A DNA stretch of 5,071 nucleotides, from assembly GCA_903921135.1 (NCBI GenBank), contig CAIXOY010000080.1, positions 1 to 5,071 of the forward strand, given 5' to 3'. Source of the DNA: an uncultured Gammaproteobacteria bacterium (GTDB lineage: Bacteria; Pseudomonadota; Gammaproteobacteria; Pseudomonadales; UBA5518). The position numbers were made by a program, and so were the translations under genes. Positions 1 to 5,071 of the stretch are shown here, in pieces (position 1 is the first letter of the stretch; each line of letters starts with the position of its first letter). The notes under the pieces are model-generated. The model saw only the letters and a list, made by a program, of their open reading frames with translations. It did not search any database and was not told the origin of the DNA.

Positions 1-954
1 GGGCTGCTCACCAAACGGCTCGGCAAGACGCGTGTGATCGCCGAGACGGGGGCGGGGCAACATGGCTTCGCCACGGCCACGATGGCGGCCAAGTTCGGCT
101 TCCGCTGCCGCATTTACATGGGGGCAGTGGATATCGCGCGTCAGCGCCCGAACGTGTTCTGGATGGAGAACCTCGGCGCCGAGGTGGTCTCGGTGCAGGA
201 CGGCCAACAAACGCTGAAAGACGCCATCAACGAGGCCATGCGCGACTGGGCCACCAACATGGCCGACACGCACTACGTGCTGGGCACGGCCTGTGGCGCG
301 CACCCCTTCCCCGAGATGGTGAGCTGGTTCCAGTCGGTGATCGGCATCGAGGCGCGCGAGCAGATCCTGAAAGCGGCAGGCAAGCTCCCCGATCGCGTCT
401 ATGCCTGCGTGGGTGGCGGCTCCAATGCCATCGGCCTCTTCCAGGGCTTCATCGACGACGCTTCGGTGGAGCTGGTGGGCTGCGAGGCGGGTGGCTTCGG
501 TCCCGGCGTGGGCAAGCACGCGGCGCGCCTTGCCTACAACGATGCCTCGGTGGGTGTTGCGCAGGGGATGAAGACCTACTTCCTGCAGAACGACGAAGGC
601 AACATGAACGAGACCCACTCGATCTCGGCGGGCCTCGATTACATCGGCGTCAACCCGATCCTGGTGCATCTCTGGGAGCAGGGGCGCGTGCGTTTCGAGG
701 CGGCTACCGACGCCGAAGTGGCGGAGGCCCTGCGCCTCGTGATGCGCCGTGAAGGGCTGATCCCGGCGCTGGAGAGCACGCACGCCTTCGTGCGTGCAAT
801 CCGCGAGGCGCCGTCCATGCGCAAGGACGAGGTCATCCTCATCAACCAGTCCGGCCGGGCCGACAAGGACATCTTCACGGTGGCCGAGGCCCTCGGGGAT
901 GCCAAGTGGAAGCAGTTCATCACCTCCAAGGCGGCGCTCTATGCAGCTGAATGA
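1..954 (+). CDS. trpB: Tryptophan synthase beta subunit, 5' end outside window
   Basis: This is the C-terminal 317 codons of the PLP-dependent beta subunit, which joins indole and L-serine to make tryptophan in the cytoplasm as an alpha2beta2 complex. The frame is open from base 1. By alignment from memory with Salmonella TrpB, the first residue corresponds to about residue 95, so the PLP-binding lysine (Lys87) should lie about 8 codons upstream and cannot be checked. Visible family marks are the substrate loop AETGAGQHG with catalytic Glu109 (codon 43-45), the alpha-contact Lys167 in TLKDA (codon 217-219), the PLP phosphate loop GGGSNA (412-429), Asp305 in SAGLD (codon 637-639), Glu350 in PALES, and Ser377 in NQSGRADKD. 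Oddities are NPILV where most TrpB have GPEHA, and GRADKD instead of GRGDKD. The last 14 bases overlap trpA, implying translational coupling. The family assignment is secure; the subgroup is inferred. Confidence 0.96.
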   Translation, partial: GLLTKRLGKTRVIAETGAGQHGFATATMAAKFGFRCRIYMGAVDIARQRPNVFWMENLGAEVVSVQDGQQTLKDAINEAMRDWATNMADTHYVLGTACGAHPFPEMVSWFQSVIGIEAREQILKAAGKLPDRVYACVGGGSNAIGLFQGFIDDASVELVGCEAGGFGPGVGKHAARLAYNDASVGVAQGMKTYFLQNDEGNMNETHSISAGLDYIGVNPILVHLWEQGRVRFEAATDAEVAEALRLVMRREGLIPALESTHAFVRAIREAPSMRKDEVILINQSGRADKDIFTVAEALGDAKWKQFITSKAALYAAE

Positions 955-1708
955 CTACATCGCCGAGCGGCTGGCGCAGCGTCGCCCGCTGCTGATGACC
1001 CACGTCGTCTGCGGCTATCCCAGCTTCGAAGACAACTGGCGCGAACTCGAGATCATGGCCGAGCGGGGCGTAGCCTTCGTGGAGCTGCAGTTCCCGTTCT
1101 CGGAGCCTTCCGCAGACGGCCCGCTCTTCGTGAAGGCGAACCAGGAGTCACTTGCGCGCGGAACCACCGTGGCGCAGTGCCTGGAGTTCATGGCCCGCGT
1201 CACGGCAGCGTTCCCGTTCCGCGTTTTGATGATGGGCTACTACAACACCGCCTTCAAAATGGGGCACGCGACCTTCGTGGATCGTCTGGCGCAGGCCGGT
1301 GCTTGCGGTTACATCCTGCCGGATCTGCCGCTCGAGGAGGCCGCGCCGCTGCACATGCTCGCGGATGCGAAGGGCCTCTCGCCGATCGTGCTGATGACCC
1401 CCACGAGCACGGATGCCCGGCTCGCGCAGTTGGGCGGCGTGGCGCGCGGCTTCGTCTACTGCGTGGCGCGGCGTGGCGTTACCGGTGCCAGCACGCAGAT
1501 GGACGACGAGGTCTCCACCTTCCTCTCGCGGTGTCGGGCCGCCACTTCGCTGCCGCTTGCGGTGGGTTTTGGCGTGAGCACGGCCGAGGACCTGCGTTTC
1601 ATCGGCGATAACGCCGAGATCGCGATCATCGGCACGGCCGCGTTGCGTGCCTGGGAGCAGGGCGGAGAGTCGGCCCTTAGCGCCTTCTTCGACGGACTCG
1701 GGGTCTGA
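941..1708 (+). CDS. trpA: Tryptophan synthase alpha subunit (divergent form)
   Basis: This complete 255-residue TIM-barrel protein is close to the usual 255-270 length. It cleaves indole-3-glycerol phosphate to indole and glyceraldehyde 3-phosphate and passes indole to TrpB. Catalytic residues are present: Glu48 (Salmonella Glu49) in FVELQFPFSEP and Asp59 (Asp60) in SADGP. The mobile loop RRGVTG carries Thr181 (Thr183), and phosphate-binding segments are GFG at 209-211 and GT at 231-232. Departures from the classic motif LELGVPFSDPLADGP are Gln50 for Gly, Glu55 for Asp56 and Ser57 for Leu58. The ATG at 941 is chosen because it gives a normal TrpA N-terminus and overlaps the trpB end; a weak AAGGCGG lies six bases before it. 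An upstream in-frame ATG at 794 would add 49 residues read out of frame through trpB. It is very likely functional, though activity of the altered motif is inferred. Confidence 0.95.
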   Translation: MQLNDYIAERLAQRRPLLMTHVVCGYPSFEDNWRELEIMAERGVAFVELQFPFSEPSADGPLFVKANQESLARGTTVAQCLEFMARVTAAFPFRVLMMGYYNTAFKMGHATFVDRLAQAGACGYILPDLPLEEAAPLHMLADAKGLSPIVLMTPTSTDARLAQLGGVARGFVYCVARRGVTGASTQMDDEVSTFLSRCRAATSLPLAVGFGVSTAEDLRFIGDNAEIAIIGTAALRAWEQGGESALSAFFDGLGV

Positions 1709-1710
1709 GG
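1707..1710 (+). promoter_or_regulatory. Ribosome binding site for the Tat nitroreductase gene
   Basis: GAGG overlaps the trpA stop codon and sits eight bases before the GTG at 1719. This spacing supports GTG 1719 as the start over the in-frame ATG at 1647, which lies inside trpA. It also fits translational coupling with trpA. Confidence 0.6.
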
Positions 1711-1718
1711 CATCGCCC

Positions 1719-2903
1719 GTGACGAGCAGCCGTCGGAGCCTGGTCAAGGCTGCTGCGGGTCTCGGATTGGTGGCCTGTGGCGCGGGCTTCTGGCGCGCGG
1801 CCCACGAGGGCGTGTTCGAGGTGGGCGCGGGGCCTGCCTATGCGCCGTGGGATGATTGGCGCGCGGGCCTGAACGAGGGGCCGCTGGCGCTGGTCCGTGC
1901 CGCGATTCTGGCCGCCAGCCCGCACAATACGCAGCCTTGGCTTTTCCGCGTGGAGCCCGGAGCAATCGAACTCCACGCCGACCCTGCCCGCTCGCTTGGT
2001 GCTTTCGATCCCTTCGGTCGCGAATTGCATCTGGGTCTGGGTTGCGCGCTGGAGAACATGCTTCGCGCGGCGAAGGTGCTCGGGATGGCCGTCTCGCTCG
2101 AGTTGCCTCCGGGCCGTCTCGATGCCGGCACGCCCTCCGGCCCGGTCGCCCGGCTGGGCTTGCGGCAGGCTCCTCCCGAGGGCGATCCCCTCGCCAGCGC
2201 ACTCGCAGAGCGTCACACGCACCGCGGCCCCTATGACCCCTCCCGCCAGCTCTCGCCCGAGACGCTCGCGGATCTGCCGGCGCAGGCCGCCGATCTCGAC
2301 GGGGTGAAGGTGGTCGTATTCACCGACCCCGAACAACGGGCGGCTTTCGGCGCCGAGGTGGTTGGCGCGACGGAGGCCATCATTGCCGACGCGGCGATGA
2401 TGGCGGCAAGCGACGCCTGGGCTCGCGGCAGCCAGTCCGCGCTGCAAGAGCATCGCGACGGCACCACGCTGGATGCGGCCGGGCTCTCGCCGTGGCTGGT
2501 GGGGATGGCGAAAGTGCTGCCGCTCAACTCGGCGCGGGCCTCGCATCGGCACTGGCTGGCCGCCACGCGCGAGGTGCAGGTGCGCACCGCCACTGCCTTC
2601 GGGCTGGTCGTGGTGGCTGATCTGTACGACCGGGTGCTGTGCCTGCACGCCGGCCGCGCCTGGGAGCGCATGCAACTCTTCGGCGCCAGTCGTGGGCTCG
2701 CGATGCAGCCCCTCAATCAGCCACTGGAGCGGGTCGACCGCGATCGGAGTCTGGGTGTCGAGCCGGCCGCCGCTCGTCGCCTGGCCGGGTTCACTGGCGA
2801 TCCGGCCTTGAAGCCTACCTTTGCGTTTCGCGCGGGCTACGCCCTGCAGCCTGCCAATCCCAGTCCGCGCCGGCCGGTGGAGTGGGTTCTGCAGGGGGCT
2901 TAG
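1719..2903 (+). CDS. Tat-exported Acg-type nitroreductase-family protein
   Basis: This protein of 394 residues has a GTG start. The N-terminus SRRSLVK (residues 4-10) matches the twin-arginine motif S-R-R-x-F-L-K and is followed by a short hydrophobic stretch (AAAGLGLVA), so export to the periplasm or membrane attachment is expected. LVAC at 17-20 also fits a lipobox, so a lipoprotein anchor is possible. The family signature HNTQPW is at residues 69-74. C-terminal features typical of Acg-like proteins, as I recall them, are AGRAWERMQL, GLAMQPLNQP and a final FRAGYA...SPRRPVEWVL segment. These proteins have the FMN-dependent nitroreductase fold in a two-lobed single chain. Acg of Mycobacterium tuberculosis is the namesake, and the substrate is generally unknown. 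The gene starts 10 bases after trpA, so it is probably the last gene of that transcript. A start at 1647 would bury the Tat motif nearly 30 residues in and overlap trpA by 62 bases. The family is likely; the specific reaction is unknown. Confidence 0.83.
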   Translation: MTSSRRSLVKAAAGLGLVACGAGFWRAAHEGVFEVGAGPAYAPWDDWRAGLNEGPLALVRAAILAASPHNTQPWLFRVEPGAIELHADPARSLGAFDPFGRELHLGLGCALENMLRAAKVLGMAVSLELPPGRLDAGTPSGPVARLGLRQAPPEGDPLASALAERHTHRGPYDPSRQLSPETLADLPAQAADLDGVKVVVFTDPEQRAAFGAEVVGATEAIIADAAMMAASDAWARGSQSALQEHRDGTTLDAAGLSPWLVGMAKVLPLNSARASHRHWLAATREVQVRTATAFGLVVVADLYDRVLCLHAGRAWERMQLFGASRGLAMQPLNQPLERVDRDRSLGVEPAAARRLAGFTGDPALKPTFAFRAGYALQPANPSPRRPVEWVLQGA

Positions 2904-2918
2904 TTCCCGAGTCCTGCA
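2890..2918 (+). other. Imperfect hairpin at the end of the trpBA-nitroreductase run
   Basis: TGCAGG (2890-2895) pairs with CCTGCA (2913-2918), and GGG (2896-2898) with CCC (2906-2908), leaving a 7-base loop and a 4-base bulge (GAGT, 2909-2912). It spans the stop codon at 2901-2903. There is no T tract after it, so it is not a classic intrinsic terminator. It could slow polymerase or protect the 3' end of the mRNA, or be chance in GC-rich DNA. Confidence 0.3.
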
Positions 2919-2924
2919 TCTGCC

Positions 2925-2930
2925 TATACT
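2925..2930 (+). promoter_or_regulatory. Possible -10 box for the transposase gene
   Basis: TATACT in the 60-base gap matches the sigma-70 -10 consensus at five of six positions and lies 33 bases before the transposase start. No good -35 box is seen about 17 bases upstream, so the promoter would be weak or the match accidental. Confidence 0.28.
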
Positions 2931-2963
2931 CGGCCTTCACCTTCGACGCTCAGGTTTCCTCCC

Positions 2964-3662
2964 ATGGCGCGCACGGCCAGACTCGCCGTTCCCGGCTATC
3001 CGCATCATCTGATCCAGCGTGGCAACAACCGGCAGCGCGTCTTTCTGGATGACGAAGACCGTGCCCGCTACCTTTCAATGCTCCGCGACGTGCTGCGTGA
3101 ACAGGGCGTGGCGCTGCACGCCTGGGTTCTGATGGACAACCACGTGCATCTGTTGCTGACGCCCGGGGAGGGGCGGGCGCTGTCGCGCCTGATGCAGCGG
3201 CTCGGCACCTGGTATGCGGGCTGGTTCAATCACCGCCACGGCCGCACCGGCGCGCTCTGGGAAGGGCGCTTCCGCTCGAGTCTATTGGAAACAGATGCTT
3301 ACCTGCTTACTTGCATGCGTTACATCGAGAACAATCCGGTGCGAGCGGGCATGGTCGAGCGGGCGGAAGACTACCGTTGGTCAAGTTCGAGACACCATGT
3401 GGGTGCTGCGGTTGACCCATTGATCACAGACCATTCGCTCTATTGGGGGATGGGGAATACCCCTTTCGAGCGCGAGGCAGCCTATCGTGCCTTCCTGCAT
3501 GAGGCGCTTGCGGAGGAGTCGGGCAGGCTGAGTCGGGCATTTCTGGGTGGTCGGGCCTTGGGTTCCCAGCGCTTCCTCGAACACATGTCCCAGGATGCCG
3601 GTCGCAGCCTGCACCCGGGCAAGCGGGGCAGGCCTCCCAAGGCTAAACCTGTCCCCAATTAA
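2964..3662 (+). CDS. REP-associated tyrosine transposase (RAYT, Y1/IS200-like)
   Basis: This 232-residue protein is of the single-strand DNA HUH/Y1 transposase superfamily, in the RAYT branch that is usually single-copy and linked to short palindromic repeats. The start region (MARTARLAVPGYPHHLIQRG) matches the typical family opening. The metal-binding HUH motif is His60-Val-His62 within DNHVHLLL, and the candidate nucleophile is Tyr120 in RYIENNPVRAGMV. ALWEGRF and YRWSSSRHH are other family blocks, and length is normal, so the gene looks intact. The C-terminus holds GKRGRPPKAK (core RGRP at 221-224), an AT-hook-like DNA-binding motif. It starts 60 bases after the nitroreductase gene with only a weak CAGG as ribosome binding site. 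A perfect palindrome, its likely DNA target or relic, lies 21 bases downstream. Codon use in the second half is less GC-rich than in neighbouring genes, which suggests acquisition. No IS-type ends flanking it are obvious. Confidence 0.93.
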   Translation: MARTARLAVPGYPHHLIQRGNNRQRVFLDDEDRARYLSMLRDVLREQGVALHAWVLMDNHVHLLLTPGEGRALSRLMQRLGTWYAGWFNHRHGRTGALWEGRFRSSLLETDAYLLTCMRYIENNPVRAGMVERAEDYRWSSSRHHVGAAVDPLITDHSLYWGMGNTPFEREAAYRAFLHEALAEESGRLSRAFLGGRALGSQRFLEHMSQDAGRSLHPGKRGRPPKAKPVPN

Positions 3663-3665
3663 ATA
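3649..3665. repeat. Degenerate half-repeat containing the transposase stop codon
   Basis: CTGTCCCCAATTAAATA contains the last two sense codons and the TAA stop (3660-3662) of the transposase. It resembles the right arm of the palindrome 33 bases on (CAGACCCCATTTATTTT), with identity at 11 of 17 positions when laid side by side. GTCCCCAATT-type sequences commonly close genes of this family, as far as I recall, so this may be a RAYT-associated repeat half. A chance match remains possible. Confidence 0.42.
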
Positions 3666-3683
3666 ACCCTCCCCGAGACTGAC

Positions 3684-3714
3684 AAAATAAATGGGGTCAG
3701 ACCCCATTTATTTT
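3684..3714. repeat. Perfect 15-base-arm palindrome, likely RAYT-associated repeat
   Basis: The left arm 3684-3698 and right arm 3700-3714 are exact reverse complements around the single base A3699. The core GGGGTC-A-GACCCC is flanked by AT-rich outer arms (AAAATAAAT and ATTTATTTT). It starts 21 bases after the transposase stop. Similar GGGGTCAGACCCC sequences are, from memory, frequent near RAYT/IS200-like genes in beta- and gammaproteobacteria. The GTAG head typical of enterobacterial REP elements is not visible, so this is a different repeat type. Copy number elsewhere in the genome cannot be judged here. Confidence 0.75.
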
Positions 3715-3716
3715 TT
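3684..3716. terminator. Bidirectional terminator-like hairpin
   Basis: As RNA the palindrome folds into a strong GGGGT/ACCCC stem with a three-base CAG loop, extended by an A/U stem and followed by TTTATTTTTT (3707-3716). The opposite strand likewise ends in an A/T-rich run. This fits an intrinsic terminator able to end the transposase transcript before gltB and to stop antisense transcription. The function is inferred from structure only and may be secondary to its role as a repeat. Confidence 0.5.
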
Positions 3717-3770
3717 GTTGGCCTCGTCTGCCTGCTCGTTTATCCTCCCGACTCGACTGGAAATAGCGAT

Positions 3771-3775
3771 GAGGT
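3771..3775 (+). promoter_or_regulatory. Ribosome binding site of gltB
   Basis: GAGGT lies seven bases before the ATG at 3783 and supports that start. The other nearby ATG (3769) is in a different frame. No clear sigma-70 promoter could be assigned between the palindrome and this site; TATCCT at 3741-3746 is the best -10-like hexamer, without a well-spaced -35. Confidence 0.65.
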
Positions 3776-3782
3776 CCTGCCC

Positions 3783-5071
3783 ATGGCCAGCCATGAACTC
3801 GAACACGCGGCCGCGCACGGCCTTTATGACCCCTCCAGGGAGCATGACACCTGCGGCGTCGGTTTCGTTGCGCATATAAAGGGTGTTCGCAACCACGATA
3901 TCGTCGGGCTCGGCCTGAAGATCCTCGAGAACCTCGACCACCGGGGTGCCGTCGGTGCCGACAAGTTGATGGGTGATGGCGCTGGCATCCTGATCCAGAT
4001 TCCGGACGAGCTCTACCGGGCTGAAATGAGCGCAGTCGGCGTGGAGCTTCCGCCGCCTGGGGAATATGGCGTCGGGATGGTCTTCCTGCCCAAGGAGCAC
4101 GCCTCCCGTCTGGCCTGTGAACAGGAACTCGAGCGCGCCATTCGAGCCGAAGGGCAGGTGGTGCTGGGCTGGCGCGACGTCCCCACCGACCGTGAGATGC
4201 CGATGTCTCCCACGGTCCGCGAGAAAGAGCCCGTGATCCGGCAGGTCTTCATCGGCCGGGGGCCGGACGTGATCGTCCCCGATGCCCTGGAGCGCAAGCT
4301 CTACGTCATCCGCAAAACAGCATCCAGTGCAATCAACGCGTTGCGGCTGAAACATTCGAAAGAATATTACGTCCCAAGCATGAGCTGCCGGACCATCATC
4401 TATAAGGGCCTGCTGCTGGCGGACCAGGTCGGCGCCTATTACCTCGACCTGCGTGACCCGCGCGCCGTCTCGGCGCTCGCGCTGGTCCACCAGCGCTTCT
4501 CGACGAATACCTTCCCCGAGTGGCCGCTCGCCCACCCCTACCGCATGGTCGCCCACAACGGCGAGATCAACACGGTGAAGGGCAACTTCAACTGGATGCG
4601 CGCCCGCGAGGGCGTGATGCGCTCGCCGGTGCTGGGCGATGACCTCGCCAAGCTCTACCCCATCACCCTACCCGGGCAGTCGGATACCGCCACCTTCGAC
4701 AACGCGCTCGAACTGCTCACCATGGCCGGCTACCCGCTGGCCCACGCCATGATGATGATGATCCCGGAGCCCTGGGAGCAGCACACGCTGATGGACGGGC
4801 GCCGCCGCGCCTTCTACGAGTACCACGCCGCGATGCTCGAGCCCTGGGATGGCCCGGCCGCGATCGCCTTTACCGACGGCCGTCAGATCGGCGCCACGCT
4901 CGATCGCAACGGACTGCGCCCCTCGCGTTACCTCGTCACGCGGGACGATCTGGTCGTCATGGCCTCTGAATCCGGTGTGCTGCCGATCGAGGAAGCGCGG
5001 GTCGTCAAGAAATGGCGGCTGCAGCCCGGCAAGATGTTCCTGATCGACCTCGAGCAGGGCCGGATCATCGA
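3783..5071 (+). CDS. gltB: Glutamate synthase large subunit, 3' end outside window
   Basis: The first 429 codons, of about 1,500 usual, belong to the large subunit of NADPH-dependent glutamate synthase (GOGAT), a cytoplasmic enzyme that turns glutamine and 2-oxoglutarate into two glutamates. The part seen is the class II glutamine amidotransferase domain. Cys24 in HDTCGVGF is the expected N-terminal nucleophile after removal of a 23-residue propeptide. Arg54 in LDHRGAVGAD corresponds to Arg31 of the mature enzyme. HQRFSTNTFP (236-245), HNGE (258-261, oxyanion Asn-Gly) and QSDTATFDN with Asp301 complete the glutamine site. TDGRQIGATLDRNGLRPSRY follows in the usual place. The frame stays open to the window edge. 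FMN and iron-sulfur domains and the gltD partner should lie beyond it. The gene is separated from the transposase by a terminator-like palindrome, so it probably has its own promoter. Confidence 0.97.
   Translation, partial: MASHELEHAAAHGLYDPSREHDTCGVGFVAHIKGVRNHDIVGLGLKILENLDHRGAVGADKLMGDGAGILIQIPDELYRAEMSAVGVELPPPGEYGVGMVFLPKEHASRLACEQELERAIRAEGQVVLGWRDVPTDREMPMSPTVREKEPVIRQVFIGRGPDVIVPDALERKLYVIRKTASSAINALRLKHSKEYYVPSMSCRTIIYKGLLLADQVGAYYLDLRDPRAVSALALVHQRFSTNTFPEWPLAHPYRMVAHNGEINTVKGNFNWMRAREGVMRSPVLGDDLAKLYPITLPGQSDTATFDNALELLTMAGYPLAHAMMMMIPEPWEQHTLMDGRRRAFYEYHAAMLEPWDGPAAIAFTDGRQIGATLDRNGLRPSRYLVTRDDLVVMASESGVLPIEEARVVKKWRLQPGKMFLIDLEQGRII

Noticed and set aside
794..940. Upstream ATG extending trpA by 49 residues
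   Set aside because: The extra residues are Arg/Ser/Pro-rich, overlap the conserved end of trpB, and have no match to TrpA N-termini.
1647..1718. Upstream ATG extending the nitroreductase gene into trpA
   Set aside because: It would place the twin-arginine motif almost 30 residues from the N-terminus; GTG 1719 has a properly spaced GAGG.
1677..2675. Long open frame on the - strand (332 codons) opposite the nitroreductase gene
   Set aside because: The + strand has a recognisable family protein with Tat signal and HNTQPW motif; the antisense translation is low-complexity and Arg/Ala/His-rich, as expected for a shadow frame.
4312..4381. Lower-GC patch inside gltB (Lys/Ser-rich segment before YYVPSMS)
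   Set aside because: The frame continues without break and the protein keeps the family pattern on both sides; local codon variation is a sufficient explanation.
3708..4556. Long open frame on the - strand (282 codons) opposite gltB
   Set aside because: It is antisense to a secure gltB coding sequence, shows no recognisable protein motif, and GC-rich coding DNA readily gives such shadow frames.
4747..4761. Run of four ATG codons in gltB as a possible short tandem repeat
   Set aside because: It encodes the Met-rich segment before IPE that is normal in this region of GltB.
1..5071. CRISPR array, tRNA, rRNA, phage or defence genes
   Set aside because: No spaced direct repeats, tRNA-like cloverleaf or recognisable defence or phage protein was seen on reading the window.

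Overview
The window is GC-rich (about two thirds G+C by eye), densely packed, and every gene lies on the + strand. It looks like chromosomal DNA of a proteobacterium. The glutamate synthase reads like a beta- or gammaproteobacterial GltB, with a betaproteobacterial form somewhat more likely. This is judged from remembered protein sequences, not from a search.

Positions 1-2903 hold a tight three-gene run: the 3' part of trpB, a complete trpA that overlaps it by 14 bases, and, 10 bases after trpA, a Tat-exported nitroreductase-fold protein of the Acg type. TrpB and TrpA together convert indole-3-glycerol phosphate and serine to tryptophan. Both subunits keep the main catalytic residues but differ from textbook TrpBA at several normally conserved positions, so the pair looks like a divergent TrpBA lineage. 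The third gene is probably co-transcribed, but nothing in the sequence ties its function to tryptophan.

Positions 2904-3720 hold a self-contained mobile-type unit: a complete REP-associated tyrosine transposase (RAYT, IS200/IS605-like HUH enzyme), a degenerate half-repeat that contains its stop codon, and a perfect 31-base palindrome (two 15-base arms around one base) shortly downstream. The palindrome resembles the short repeats that accompany such transposases and could also act as a terminator in both directions. The gene ends with an AT-hook-like motif. Its second half has somewhat lower GC than its neighbours, consistent with acquisition.

Positions 3783-5071 hold the first 429 codons of gltB (large subunit of NADPH-glutamate synthase), running off the right edge. 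It has its own ribosome binding site, and its promoter must lie in or near the 120 bases after the transposase.

I see no CRISPR array, tRNA, rRNA or phage gene. I do not find a convincing undescribed multi-gene system. The points most worth a second look are the divergent TrpBA pair with its exported redox partner, and the transposase-palindrome pair next to gltB.
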